NCBI GenBank assembly: GCA_045657625.1
Contig: JAZOTM010000029.1
Span: 7,876-71,875 of the forward strand
Reading direction: 5' to 3'
From: JAZOTM01 sp045657625
Lineage (GTDB): Bacteria; Bacillota; Clostridia; Lachnospirales; Lachnospiraceae
Length of the DNA stretch: 64,000 bases
Position 1 is the stretch's first letter, and each line of letters begins with the position of its first letter. The translations under genes and the position numbers were made by a program. Shown here piece after piece: positions 50,650-59,927 of the stretch. The notes below the pieces were generated by a model. That model worked only from the letters and a program-made list of their open reading frames with translations, searched no databases and had not been told where the DNA came from.

Positions 50650-51609
50650 ATGAAAATTTATATTTTAGTTGCAAAAGGTGCACGCAGCGGCGGCCCGGAA
50701 CTGGTACATCAGTTTTGTTACACCGTAAATCAATTAGGTTTGGGTGTAAAGGCGGAAGTTTGTTATGTGGATGTGGAAGAAACAGTAGAGGAAAAAAGTT
50801 TTCCGGTAGATGTGCCGGCGGAAGCTTGCTATGAAAAATATGAAACGACGCATGTGACCAGTTTGGCAGAAATGGATCAACCGGAGAATGTGGTAATTTT
50901 TCCGGAAGGATTTACGCCGTCCATTCCGGTAATTAAGAAGGCAAAAAAAGTGTTATGGTGGATGAGTGTAGATAATTATTTGGAAAGTACACAGGAAATC
51001 AATTTGCCGGTGATTCGAAAAGAAATTGATTTACACTTATACCAGTCTGTTTACGCAAAAAAATATGTGGAAGAAAAAATTCCCGGGGCGAAATTGTTGC
51101 CATTATCAGACTACATCAATCAGGCCCATGGACAGTTTTTGTATCCTGCGGAATTAAGAAAAAATCAGGTATTATATAATCCGAAAAAGGGATATCAAAT
51201 CATTGAAAAACTACAGAAGGAATTGGACTGGATTACCTGGGTGCCGATTATCAACAAGACTTTAGAAGAAATTATTATCTTGCAGCAAGCCTCTAAGGTA
51301 TATGTGGATTTTGGAAATCATCCGGGAAAAGACAGGATTCCAAGGGAGGCTGCGGCTAATGGTTGTTGTATATTAACAAACAGAGAAGGCAGTGCGGCTT
51401 TTTATGAGGATGTGCCGATTCCGGATACGTACAAATTCGAGAATCCGCTTCAAGAAATTCCTAAGATCGAAGAAAAAATAAAGGATATCTTTGAAAATTT
51501 CCAGACGTGTCAGGAGGAGTTTGCCTCTTATCGTCAGTGGATTCAGGGAGAACCGGAACGATTCCGAAAAGAGACATTAGCATTTATAGAGGAAGTTAAA
51601 AAATTATGA
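50650..51609 (+). CDS. Glycosyltransferase-like protein (GT-B, GT4 type)
   Basis: A 319-residue protein with a GT-B look: an N-terminal Rossmann-like half (MKIYILVAKGARSGGPELVHQF) and a C-terminal half with the nucleotide-sugar block (KVYVDFGNHPGKDR, PREAAANGCCILTN). Acceptor and donor are unknown. GGAGGGA lies five bases before ATG 50650, which I prefer over an in-frame upstream start lying in the palindrome cluster. It overlaps the dehydrogenase gene by four bases. Confidence 0.72.
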   Translation: MKIYILVAKGARSGGPELVHQFCYTVNQLGLGVKAEVCYVDVEETVEEKSFPVDVPAEACYEKYETTHVTSLAEMDQPENVVIFPEGFTPSIPVIKKAKKVLWWMSVDNYLESTQEINLPVIRKEIDLHLYQSVYAKKYVEEKIPGAKLLPLSDYINQAHGQFLYPAELRKNQVLYNPKKGYQIIEKLQKELDWITWVPIINKTLEEIIILQQASKVYVDFGNHPGKDRIPREAAANGCCILTNREGSAAFYEDVPIPDTYKFENPLQEIPKIEEKIKDIFENFQTCQEEFASYRQWIQGEPERFRKETLAFIEEVKKL

Positions 51610-52541
51610 AAATTGTATTTTTAGATGCCGCTACGATTGGAAATGACTTGGATTTAAGCGGTTTTGATCAGTTGGGAGAAGTGGTGAAATATGGATATTC
51701 CACTTCCGAAGAGGTACCGGAAAGGGTGAAAGATGCAGATGTTTTGGTCTTGAATAAGGTACAAGTCTGTGAGGAAACCATTGGTACAGCAGAAAACTTG
51801 AAGCTGGTTTGTGTGACAGCCACCGGTACAAACAATTTAGATAAAGCGTATTTGGAAAAAAGGGGAATTGCCTGGCGCAATGTGGCTGGGTATTCTACAG
51901 AATCTGTGGCACAGCATACCTTTGCAATGCTATTTTATCTTTATGAAAAATTGGCTTATTATGATGCATATGTGAAAAAGGAACACTATGTCAATGATAA
52001 AATGTTTACGCATTTTGATCATGTATTTCATGAATTATATGGTAAAAAATGGGGAATCGTAGGCTTGGGAGCCATTGGACAAAGAGTGGCAGAACTTGCA
52101 ACTGCCTTTGGATGTCAGGTACAGTATTATTCCACTTCCGGGAAAAATCACAATGAAAGCTATCAGGAAGTGGATTTTGAAACCCTTTTGACAACCAGTG
52201 ATATTTTGTCCGTGCATGCACCTTTGGACCAAAACACGGAAGGGTTAATGTCAGAGGACGCATTTCGGAAAATGAAAAAAGAGGCCATCTTTTTGAATGT
52301 GGGAAGAGGACCGATTGTGGATGAACAGGCACTATCCAAGGCTCTGCGGGAAGATTGGATTACTGCGGCAGGGTTGGACGTGCTTTCTCAGGAACCGATG
52401 CGAGAAGATAACCCGTTAAAAGAGTGGAAGGATAGTGAAAAATTATTGATTACACCTCACATTGCTTGGGCAAGCATTGAGGCAAGAACCAGACTGATGA
52501 AAATCATAGAAAACCAGATTCGAGAATTCTTTGAATTTTAA
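51606..52541 (+). CDS. D-2-hydroxyacid dehydrogenase
   Basis: A 311-residue NAD-dependent D-isomer-specific 2-hydroxyacid dehydrogenase. NAD-binding motif GIVGLGAIGQRVAELATAFG (about 145-165), catalytic Arg in NVGRGPIVDEQAL neighbourhood (SVHAPLD and NVGRG blocks), Glu in AAGLDVLSQEP and His in TPHIAWASIEAR. Substrate could be glycerate/hydroxypyruvate, lactate or another 2-oxoacid. ATGA overlap with the glycosyltransferase gene couples their translation although their functions seem unrelated. Confidence 0.9.
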   Translation: MKIVFLDAATIGNDLDLSGFDQLGEVVKYGYSTSEEVPERVKDADVLVLNKVQVCEETIGTAENLKLVCVTATGTNNLDKAYLEKRGIAWRNVAGYSTESVAQHTFAMLFYLYEKLAYYDAYVKKEHYVNDKMFTHFDHVFHELYGKKWGIVGLGAIGQRVAELATAFGCQVQYYSTSGKNHNESYQEVDFETLLTTSDILSVHAPLDQNTEGLMSEDAFRKMKKEAIFLNVGRGPIVDEQALSKALREDWITAAGLDVLSQEPMREDNPLKEWKDSEKLLITPHIAWASIEARTRLMKIIENQIREFFEF

Positions 52542-52558
52542 CAGTTTTGTTCTATACT
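52531..52558 (+). promoter_or_regulatory. Promoter of the LtaS-like gene
   Basis: TTGAAT (52531-52536), 16-base spacer, TATACT (52553-52558), at the end of the dehydrogenase gene. A start near 52566 supports translation from ATG 52592. Confidence 0.55.
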
Positions 52559-52591
52559 ATGAGAGATTATGAAAAGAAAAGAGTTTTAAGA

Positions 52592-54538
52592 ATGTTTGAG
52601 ATTAATAAAAAAGTTCTGATATCCTCTTTACTTGCACTTCTCTTTATGATTGCAGTGTGTATTTATGGGGATGGACAGGCCTGGTGGGTTGTAATTACAG
52701 CAGGTCTTTATTTTTTGATTAAATCCACAAATCCGAAATTACCGGAAAAATTAAACTTTTTGTGGTTTGCCATATTGCTTGTGGCATCGTCTGTTTTTAC
52801 AGAAAAATTAATTCAGTTTTTGATACTGGATGCGGAATATAGGGCGAAAACCTCCGACGCAAAGCATTATTTAAATATTTTGATTTGCGCCGGCATATTT
52901 TTGGCGTTAAATGCAATTATTGGGCGGTTTACCATTGCCATGGTGACGGGATTCTCCATTATGATGGCCTTTGCTTATACCGATTATTTTGTTTATTTGT
53001 TCCGTGGAAATGAGATTATTTTCAGTGATTGGAAATCTGTGGGAACAGGTTTAAGTGTTGCATCGGAATATACATTTACATTAAATAATCGAGCTACATT
53101 GGTGTTACTGATTGTGGTGGTTTATATTGCCTTTATTCGAAAGTTTCCATTGAAAATGAAACCTATGTGGTTGTATCGTCTATTATGTGTGTCTGCTACG
53201 GTATTTGTAGTGGTGCAAGTAGCCACAAAGAGCGATGGTACCAATGTAGAGTCATGGCAACAAAAAGGAAGTTATCGAAACGGATTCCTATTAAATTTCG
53301 TATTAAGTATTCGAGATTCGATAGTAGAAAAACCGGAAGATTATTCCTTAGAGTTAATAGAAGAATTAGAAAGTGAATATGAGACGGATGTTACGGAGGA
53401 TGCAGCCAGTGTTTCGGAAGATGCACCAACGGTTATTGTGATTATGGACGAATCCTTTGCAGATTTATCTGTAATCGGAGATTTGGAAACCAGTGAAGAA
53501 GTGATGCCTTTCATTTCTTCTATGGACGAAAATGTAATTAAGGGTTATGCATTGTCCTCTGTTTTCGGAGCCAAAACGCCAAACTCAGAATGGGAGTTTT
53601 TAACAGGGAATTCCATGGCATGGTTGCCTACCGGTTCGGTGGTTTACCAGCAGTATATCGATGAAGAGCCCTATTCTTTAGTGGACGTCATGACAGCATA
53701 TGGCTACGAGTGTGTATCCTTCCATCCTTATTATGAAACGGGTTGGAGTAGAAATACGGTATATCCGTTACTTGGCTTTACGGAAAGTTATTTCTTAGAC
53801 GATTTCCCGCAAGACGATATGGTGCGAGATTATGTATCCGATCAGGAAATGTTTGATTTGATGATTGAACGGTTTGAGGAAAAAGAAGAAGGAGAAAGTC
53901 TTTTCTTGTTTGGCGTTACGATGCAGAACCATGGTGGATATACAGAAAGCTATGACAATTTTACTGCTACAGTGACTATGACAAATGGCTATTACTCTGA
54001 TGTGAATCAATATTTGACGGTGATTCATGAAACAGATCAAGCGGTAGAAAATTTGATTACCTATTTTGAAAATGTGGATGAACCGGTAATTATTGTCTTT
54101 TATGGAGATCATCAACCAAGCTTACAAAGCGCCTTTTATCAGCAATTAAATGGTGTGGGATTGTCCGGATTGACAACAGAACAGTTGGAGGATTTGTTTA
54201 AGGTTCCATTCTTTATTTGGACCAATTACGAAAGTGAAACAGAAGAAATAGAATGTACCAGCTTTAATTACTTAGCATCTATGATGTTAGAAAGAGCAGG
54301 TTTGCCGTTGCCGGCCTATAGTCAATTTTTGCTGGATATGCAAGAAGTGATTCCGGCTATGAACTCCAGAGCTTATTATTCTTTGTCTGAAAATGCGTTT
54401 ATCCATTATACGGACGCGGAAGGCGAAGAGGCAGAATGGTTGGCTTGGTATCAAAGCTTACAATATAATGCCATGTTTGATACGGATAATTTAAGTGATG
54501 TATTCTTTGGTCAGTACTTAAGAGAGGACGAAGAATAG
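52592..54538 (+). CDS. LtaS-like membrane sulfatase (polyglycerol/phosphoglycerol transferase family)
   Basis: A 648-residue protein with about five membrane helices (first 210 residues) and an extracellular sulfatase-type domain. VIVIMDESFADLS binds metal, KTPNSEWEFLTG holds the likely catalytic Thr, SFHPYYETGWSR and VFYGDHQPSL complete the site. The family makes lipoteichoic acid or modifies cell-surface glycans with glycerol phosphate. Two earlier in-frame starts (TTG 52547, ATG 52559) would lie at the promoter; ATG 52592 is preferred although its ribosome site (AAAAGAG) is weak. Acidic C-terminal tail. Confidence 0.85.
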   Translation: MFEINKKVLISSLLALLFMIAVCIYGDGQAWWVVITAGLYFLIKSTNPKLPEKLNFLWFAILLVASSVFTEKLIQFLILDAEYRAKTSDAKHYLNILICAGIFLALNAIIGRFTIAMVTGFSIMMAFAYTDYFVYLFRGNEIIFSDWKSVGTGLSVASEYTFTLNNRATLVLLIVVVYIAFIRKFPLKMKPMWLYRLLCVSATVFVVVQVATKSDGTNVESWQQKGSYRNGFLLNFVLSIRDSIVEKPEDYSLELIEELESEYETDVTEDAASVSEDAPTVIVIMDESFADLSVIGDLETSEEVMPFISSMDENVIKGYALSSVFGAKTPNSEWEFLTGNSMAWLPTGSVVYQQYIDEEPYSLVDVMTAYGYECVSFHPYYETGWSRNTVYPLLGFTESYFLDDFPQDDMVRDYVSDQEMFDLMIERFEEKEEGESLFLFGVTMQNHGGYTESYDNFTATVTMTNGYYSDVNQYLTVIHETDQAVENLITYFENVDEPVIIVFYGDHQPSLQSAFYQQLNGVGLSGLTTEQLEDLFKVPFFIWTNYESETEEIECTSFNYLASMMLERAGLPLPAYSQFLLDMQEVIPAMNSRAYYSLSENAFIHYTDAEGEEAEWLAWYQSLQYNAMFDTDNLSDVFFGQYLREDEE

Positions 54539-54545
54539 AGTCACA

Positions 54546-54582
54546 TAGAAAGAGGACAACCATTTGGCTGTCCTCTTTCATT
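54546..54582 (+). terminator. Bidirectional terminator between the LtaS-like and FliD-like genes
   Basis: GAAAGAGGACA and TGTCCTCTTTC make an 11-bp stem around ACCATTTGGC, flanked by A- and T-rich sequence. Confidence 0.75.
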
Positions 54583-54605
54583 TAGGAGAATATAGCTAAA
54601 ACAAA

Positions 54606-55148
54606 TCAGAGTAGAGTATCGATCATAGAACCGGAATAGGTACTTTCTTTTACCAGTTTCTTTGCGTAGTTTTTTAATTCTTTCATAAAACTGCTGTCGC
54701 TGGAAAAGACTTTTTTTACTTTTGTAAGACTTGCGGATGCTAGGGTTGTTTTGTCAATGGATATACGACCATTGGATTTTACCGTGATTCCAATATCTGA
54801 TAAATCTGCTTTTTCAGAATTGGAAAGCTTCATTAATCCTTTACGAAGTTGGGTGACATCGTGATATCCGGTGCTTCCGGTGGAATCCAGAACGTTGTTA
54901 TAAGTGGTCCCAAAGGCCTGGATTGCATTTAAGATATCCTTTCCGGAACTGGAATCGCTATAATCGAATCCGGTTAAGGAAAGAACTGCTTTATTTAATG
55001 CAAGGGAATCGGCTTTAATCAAATTGCTGGTGGTAAAACCGGTTCGATTGCTGGAAACCTTTGCGGTAGTATTTTGTATATAAAATTTGTTTAAGTATTG
55101 CGAAACCGTATATTTTGCGGCGCTTACGCTGTCAGTAGTGCTGCTCAT
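54606..55148 (-). CDS. Small FliD-C-like, probably flagellum-associated protein
   Basis: A 180-residue protein without signal peptide. Its C-terminal half resembles the end of the filament cap FliD: LSDIGITVKSNGRISIDKTTLASA, then VKKVFSSDSSFMKELKNYAKKLV (FliD: a Gly-Ile, Gly-x-leucine/isoleucine, aspartate pattern followed by a filament-contact helix). The N-terminal half is Ser/Thr/Asn-rich with NVLDSTGSTGYHD. It faces away from flgM, has a strong AAGGAGG and a sigma-28-like element upstream. It could be a cap-like, chaperone-partner or secreted flagellar protein; the family is not certain. Confidence 0.6.
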   Translation of the reverse strand: MSSTTDSVSAAKYTVSQYLNKFYIQNTTAKVSSNRTGFTTSNLIKADSLALNKAVLSLTGFDYSDSSSGKDILNAIQAFGTTYNNVLDSTGSTGYHDVTQLRKGLMKLSNSEKADLSDIGITVKSNGRISIDKTTLASASLTKVKKVFSSDSSFMKELKNYAKKLVKESTYSGSMIDTLL

Positions 55149-55187
55149 AAGACGTCCTCCTTAAATTTGTACTTTGTCTTATGTATA

Positions 55188-55215
55188 ATATCGGTTAAAA
55201 TAAAGATTATACTTA
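55188..55215 (-). promoter_or_regulatory. Sigma-28-type promoter (minus strand) for the FliD-like gene
   Basis: Read on the minus strand: TAAG (55215-55212), 17-base spacer, CCGATAT (55194-55188). The -10 is perfect; the spacer is one base longer than the Bacillus sigma-D optimum. Confidence 0.5.
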
Positions 55216-55315
55216 CCGAGAAATATAAAATTTTATAAAAAAAGGGTTAAGTAAACAAAAAGACTTTCCGATGTACCAGTTGGAAACAAAGTTTTTCAAA
55301 CTTTTTCAAAAAGGA

Positions 55316-55343
55316 CTAAAGTTTAAAAAAAAACATCCGATAA
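55316..55343 (+). promoter_or_regulatory. Sigma-28-type promoter for the flgM operon
   Basis: CTAAA (55316-55320), 16-base spacer, CCGATAA (55337-55343): consensus spacing and only one base off in the -10. Start expected near 55350. Confidence 0.75.
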
Positions 55344-55353
55344 ATGTTTTAGA

Positions 55354-55373
55354 AAGTTGAAAGGACTCGACTT
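55354..55373 (+). promoter_or_regulatory. CsrA-type hairpin in the flgM leader
   Basis: AAGTTG pairs with CGACTT (one G-U) and shows AAAGGACT in the loop, with the AGGA core preferred by CsrA. A second GGA lies in the ribosome site AAAGGAG before flgM. Longer arms AAATGTTTTA/TAAAACATTT (55342-55351, 55374-55383) surround it in DNA, but the first arm lies largely upstream of the predicted transcription start. Confidence 0.5.
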
Positions 55374-55406
55374 TAAAACATTTCAAGGAAGAAAGGAGAT
55401 GCCGTT

Positions 55407-55685
55407 ATGCGTATAGAAACATTTAATCAGGTAGCAGCCCTGTACAAGACCAACAAAACAACCAAGACTTCTAGCAGTAAAGGAGTCAGCATGGGTAGAG
55501 ACGAAGTTCAGATCTCTCAGATTGGACGTGACTACCAGATCGCAAAACAGGCAGTCGCAGAAGCTTCAGGTATCAGAGAGGATAAGGTAGCTGAGCTCAA
55601 ATCCAGTATTGCTTCTGGCAATTACGAAGTAAGTGCAGATGATTTTGCAAGCAAATTACTTGAAAAATACCAGGAGTTACAGTAG
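55407..55685 (+). CDS. flgM: Anti-sigma-28 factor FlgM
   Basis: A 92-residue anti-sigma factor that holds sigma-28 until the hook is complete. The C-terminal sigma-binding part DKVAELKSSIASGNYEVSADDFASKLLEKY (seen in pieces: DKVAELKSSIASGNY, ADDFASKLL) is the FlgM signature; the N-terminal half is flexible and charged. GAAAGGAG precedes the ATG. First gene of flgM-flgN-flgK-flgK-flgL, itself behind a sigma-28-like promoter. Confidence 0.93.
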   Translation: MRIETFNQVAALYKTNKTTKTSSSKGVSMGRDEVQISQIGRDYQIAKQAVAEASGIREDKVAELKSSIASGNYEVSADDFASKLLEKYQELQ

Positions 55686-55702
55686 AAAAGTGAGGGTTTT
55701 CC

Positions 55703-56215
55703 GTGGCTAGTTTAATGGATAATTTTATGGATGTTCTAAATCAAGAAGAGGAACATTACAGAAAACTTGCAGCATTGTCTCATGAAAAAACAGATGTGTT
55801 AATTCGTGCGGATATTGATCGCCTGCAGGAAATTACGGAGGCAGAACAATTGGAGACAGATGTGCTTCATAATTTGGATTTGCAAAGAGAATCCATTTTA
55901 AAAGATATGTCTGTAGTTCTGCGCAAATCCAAAGAGGAATTAACCATTGAAAAAATGATAGAACTGCTGGAAAAACAACCGGATGAACAGCAAAGACTGA
56001 TTGATCTTAGGGTAAGACTCCGTTCTACGATGGATGACATGATCAAAGCGAATGAACAGAATAAAATGTTGTTAAAAACTGCTATGGAAATGGTGGAATT
56101 TGACATGACTCTGTTTCGAAGTCTGCGACAGGCACCGGAAACTGCCAACTATGATAGACATGCAGTAAATACAGGAGATTTATTAGGAAGCAGTGGTTTT
56201 GATGCCAAACAATAA
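55703..56215 (+). CDS. flgN: FlgN-type flagellar export chaperone
   Basis: A 170-residue helical protein. FlgN chaperones escort FlgK and FlgL to the export gate, and both follow here. Long helices (about 5-60, 60-140) carry LNQEEEHYRKLAALSHEKTDVLI and RADIDRLQEITEAEQ, the family pattern. The start is GTG at 55703 with GAGGG seven bases upstream; an ATG four codons later is an alternative. Confidence 0.85.
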   Translation: MASLMDNFMDVLNQEEEHYRKLAALSHEKTDVLIRADIDRLQEITEAEQLETDVLHNLDLQRESILKDMSVVLRKSKEELTIEKMIELLEKQPDEQQRLIDLRVRLRSTMDDMIKANEQNKMLLKTAMEMVEFDMTLFRSLRQAPETANYDRHAVNTGDLLGSSGFDAKQ

Positions 56216-56239
56216 ACCGTGAGATAGGAGTAGACAATC

Positions 56240-58000
56240 ATGGCAAATAGTATGGGCAGTCTTTATATTGCTGCAGCAGGAATCAGAACTTCACAGCAGG
56301 GAATTAATACCACAGCAAATAACCTTGCCAACGTTAATACCACAGGGTATGTGCGTCAGCAGGTACTATATACGGATGAAAATTATATCACGTTCTCGAA
56401 TGCAGCCATTAGTCAACAGCAAGCAGGTCTTGGTGTGAGTATTGGTGATGTCATTCATGCACGTGATATTTTTTTGGATAAATCATATCGTACAGAGTAC
56501 GGAAGAGAAGCGTTTTATGCTTCTTATTATGAGGCTTTGGACGAAATTCAGACCTTATTACAGGAAATGGAAGGAGAACAGTTCCAAGAAGGAATTAACA
56601 ACTTCTGGACAGCGATTCAAACATTAGCAGATGATCCTTCTGATTCCGTATACCAGAATTTGGTTGTACAAAAGGCCAGCTTGTTCCTTAGCAGAGGACA
56701 GGCGGTGTATGAAGGCTTAAAGAATTATCAATCAAATATCAATACACAGATTCAGGATGATGTAACGAGAATCAACGAAATCTTCAAACAGATGTATACC
56801 TTGAATAAGCAAATTCAGCAGATTGAAGCAGGTGGCCAGGAAACGGCTATGACAGCCAGAGATACCAGAGATTTATTGTTGGATGAACTTGCCGGCTACG
56901 GAAGAGTAGAATACAGCGAAGATGCTTTTGGTATTGTTTCTGTGAAATTTGAAGGAACCATGGCGGTGGATGAAGTTCGTTATTTTTCCATGGATCTTTA
57001 TCGAGATGGGGCAACCGGATATTTGACCCCTTATTGGCCGCATTTGTCAGATGTTACAAAGGAAGAATATGAATTTGTAGTGGATTTAAGCACAGAAATT
57101 TCTTCAAATTTAAATACAGATATTGGTGAGTTAAAAGCGTTGTTAGCAGCCCGCGGCGACAAACATGCGGTGTATAGTGATTTGCTTTATGACTCAAATG
57201 GAGATGCATTATCTGCAGATGAGTTTTTAGATACCATAGGTTTATCTTGTATGGAAACTTCAGAAGCAGAGCTGGATACTTTGATCCATGCCATTGTTAC
57301 AGGCATTAATGATGCGTTGTGTCCGAATATTACAGCAGAGGAAGCTGGACTGGTATCCGGAACAGATTCTTTGTATATTACGGACGCTACCACAGGAAGT
57401 ACCTATGAAATAACCGCTTCTACTAAGATTTTAGATGCAGATAATTGCTATGTAGGTGTGGATGGTAAATTACCTCCTCAGGAGCTATTTGTACGTACCG
57501 GATGTGAACGTTATACAACGGTTACGGATGCATCCGGAAATACCTACTATATCTTCAATGAGGAAGATTTGACAGATACTTCAGAAATGTATACCACCAT
57601 GAGTCTTAGCATTAATGAAAACTTGCAGATTCAGCCATCCTTATTGGCAGGATTTGCACAAAATGGTGAGGTTGCATATGGAATCGGAGATACTTTGACT
57701 GCATTGTGGGAAGAAGCAGGACTTGTTTTAAACCCAACGGATACAGAAAAGGTCACTTATACCAATTATTATACGAAGATGATTAATGAACTGGCTACAA
57801 ATGGAAACGTGTTCTATTCTACAGCGCAAAGTTTGGATAGTACCGTTCTTGCAGTATCGAATCAAAGACAGCAGGTAATTGGAGTTTCCTCAGACGAGGA
57901 ATTGGAAAGTTTGATTAAATTCCAGAATGCCTACAATGCAGCCAGCCGCTATATGACAGTTATTAGCGAAATGATAGAACTTCTTGTAACACAGTTGTAA
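56240..58000 (+). CDS. flgK: Flagellar hook-associated protein 1, first copy (FlgK)
   Basis: A 586-residue hook-filament junction protein. The N terminus GSLYIAAAGIRTSQQGINTTANNLANVNTTGYVRQQV is the flagellar rod/hook family signature (seen in parts: AAAGIRTSQQGINTTANNL, NTTGYVRQQ). The C terminus ends in ESLIKFQNAYNAASRYMTVISEMIELLV, as in FlgK. The variable middle is rich in Thr and Asp. It is followed by a second, divergent FlgK gene, which is unusual. Confidence 0.88.
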   Translation: MANSMGSLYIAAAGIRTSQQGINTTANNLANVNTTGYVRQQVLYTDENYITFSNAAISQQQAGLGVSIGDVIHARDIFLDKSYRTEYGREAFYASYYEALDEIQTLLQEMEGEQFQEGINNFWTAIQTLADDPSDSVYQNLVVQKASLFLSRGQAVYEGLKNYQSNINTQIQDDVTRINEIFKQMYTLNKQIQQIEAGGQETAMTARDTRDLLLDELAGYGRVEYSEDAFGIVSVKFEGTMAVDEVRYFSMDLYRDGATGYLTPYWPHLSDVTKEEYEFVVDLSTEISSNLNTDIGELKALLAARGDKHAVYSDLLYDSNGDALSADEFLDTIGLSCMETSEAELDTLIHAIVTGINDALCPNITAEEAGLVSGTDSLYITDATTGSTYEITASTKILDADNCYVGVDGKLPPQELFVRTGCERYTTVTDASGNTYYIFNEEDLTDTSEMYTTMSLSINENLQIQPSLLAGFAQNGEVAYGIGDTLTALWEEAGLVLNPTDTEKVTYTNYYTKMINELATNGNVFYSTAQSLDSTVLAVSNQRQQVIGVSSDEELESLIKFQNAYNAASRYMTVISEMIELLVTQL

Positions 58001-58012
58001 AGGAGATAGCTT

Positions 58013-59917
58013 ATGCCTTCAACATTTTTTGGATTAACAATTGCAGGTTCAGGACTCAGTACCTACCAGGCAGCCATCAATACAACCGCAAATAATATTT
58101 CAAACGTACAGACGAAGGGATATTCGAAGCAGGTGGCATATACAGAAGCAGGAGAAGCATTGCGTGTGCACGCACGTTATGGAACCACCGGTACCGGTGT
58201 TGTTACCACGGCAATCAAACAGCTTCGTAATGAATATTATGACGTAAAATATTGGGAAAATCAGGGAAGCCTTGGCTATTATAATAGCAAGTTGTATTAC
58301 ATGTCCCAGATTGAAAGTTATTTTGTTGATGACGATATTACCACCGGTTATTCCACATTATTTAGTCAGATGTTTAACAATTTGGATAGTGTAGGAAGTA
58401 GTGCGGCAGATGAGACGGTAAGAAAGACCTTTATCAGTAGTGCGCAAAGCTTAGGCTCTTACTTTAATAGTGTTTATACGGAATTACAGCAGTTACAGTC
58501 TGGTGTGAATGAGCAGATTAAAACTACCGTAGAAACAGTGAATTCCATTGCAGAAAAAATTGCAATGTTGAATAAACAGATTAATGTTTTGGAAGTACAG
58601 GGTGGCTATGCCAATGAACTTCGAGATCAACGAAATTTGTTGATTGATGAATTGTCTGAAATTGTGACGGTAGAAGTCAATGAGGCAGCCGTTGTAAACA
58701 GTAATTATCCGGATATGCAAACCGGAGCTACCAGTTATCGTGTAACCATTAATGGGGTGGCTTTAGTAGATGATTATGAATATAAGACATTATCATGCAC
58801 AGCTCGTTCAGAAAAACTAAATCAGTCGGATTGTGAAGGCCTTTATGAAATTGAATGGTCTGACAGTGGAAATGAATTTGATATTTATAGTGGAAGTTTA
58901 AGCGGCACGCTGAAAGCATTGATGGAAATGCGTGATGGAAACAACAGAACCTGTTTCCAGGGATATTTAACCAGTTTTGAACAGGATACGACAACCTATG
59001 ATTACAACGTAACCTTTGAAAGTGGACTTTCCATTACAAGCATTTATAACATGAATATGCCGGCTTCCGGAACAATTACCATCAATAATATTGATTATCG
59101 TTATTCCGGATTTACTTATAACACCACCATAGACGAAGATGGCAATGAAACCATTACCTCTTATACGTTTACTTTAGATAATAGCAATAAGGATATATCA
59201 GCAGAAAAATTGCGTCAGGGCAGAAGCTCTTTATCTACGATAGGAACGAGCATTGATTGTATGGGTATTCCTTATTATCAGAATCAGTTAAATGCATTTT
59301 TACGCTCCTTTAGTCAGAAGTTTAATAATGTGGAACAGAGTGGTGTCGACTTGAATGGAGATGCTATGAATGCCTTTTTCGTAGCCGGGGATGAATATTC
59401 TTTTACAGATTATTATTCTAACTATCAAGAAGCAGTGGCTGGAACAAGCTCTTCCTTTACATATACCATTGATTCCGAAGGAACAAGTTCGGATAGCTAC
59501 TATTTCTTAACGGCTGAAAACTTTTGCGTAGCAAGTGCCAGTGTAGCGGATCCTCGTATTTTCTCCATTGCAACGGCTACAGATTTTGCAGAAGGTGTGG
59601 AAGCTCACGATTTGGATTCAGCATTAATGGCATTGTATGATGATGTAACAGTACATCGAGGAAGTACAGCGAAGGATTTCTTGCAGTGTATTTTGGATGA
59701 TATTTCCGTAGATACCGAAGAAACCACAACCTTTGCAAATAATTTTGCAAGTATTGAACTGGCAATTACAACACAACGTACCTCTATTTCCGGTGTAGAT
59801 GAGGATGAAGAGGCGTTGGATTTGATTAAGTTCCAAAATGCATACAATCTCAGTGCAAAAGTAATATCCGTACTTTCCGAGATGTATGATCAGTTGATTT
59901 TAAACACTGGATTATAG
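58013..59917 (+). CDS. flgK: Flagellar hook-associated protein 1, second copy (FlgK)
   Basis: A 634-residue FlgK paralogue. N terminus: FFGLTIAGSGLSTYQAAINTTANNISNVQTKGYSKQV in parts (AGSGLSTYQAAINTTANN, NVQTKGYSKQ); C terminus: EEALDLIKFQNAYNLSAKVISVLSEMYDQLI. The blocks TTGTGVVTTAIKQLRNEYYDVKYW and SYFNSVYTELQQLQ fit canonical FlgK better than the first copy does. AAGGAG precedes the ATG 13 bases after the first copy's stop. The two may form successive junction rings or replace one another. Confidence 0.88.
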   Translation: MPSTFFGLTIAGSGLSTYQAAINTTANNISNVQTKGYSKQVAYTEAGEALRVHARYGTTGTGVVTTAIKQLRNEYYDVKYWENQGSLGYYNSKLYYMSQIESYFVDDDITTGYSTLFSQMFNNLDSVGSSAADETVRKTFISSAQSLGSYFNSVYTELQQLQSGVNEQIKTTVETVNSIAEKIAMLNKQINVLEVQGGYANELRDQRNLLIDELSEIVTVEVNEAAVVNSNYPDMQTGATSYRVTINGVALVDDYEYKTLSCTARSEKLNQSDCEGLYEIEWSDSGNEFDIYSGSLSGTLKALMEMRDGNNRTCFQGYLTSFEQDTTTYDYNVTFESGLSITSIYNMNMPASGTITINNIDYRYSGFTYNTTIDEDGNETITSYTFTLDNSNKDISAEKLRQGRSSLSTIGTSIDCMGIPYYQNQLNAFLRSFSQKFNNVEQSGVDLNGDAMNAFFVAGDEYSFTDYYSNYQEAVAGTSSSFTYTIDSEGTSSDSYYFLTAENFCVASASVADPRIFSIATATDFAEGVEAHDLDSALMALYDDVTVHRGSTAKDFLQCILDDISVDTEETTTFANNFASIELAITTQRTSISGVDEDEEALDLIKFQNAYNLSAKVISVLSEMYDQLILNTGL

Positions 59918-59927
59918 GAGGCCAAAC

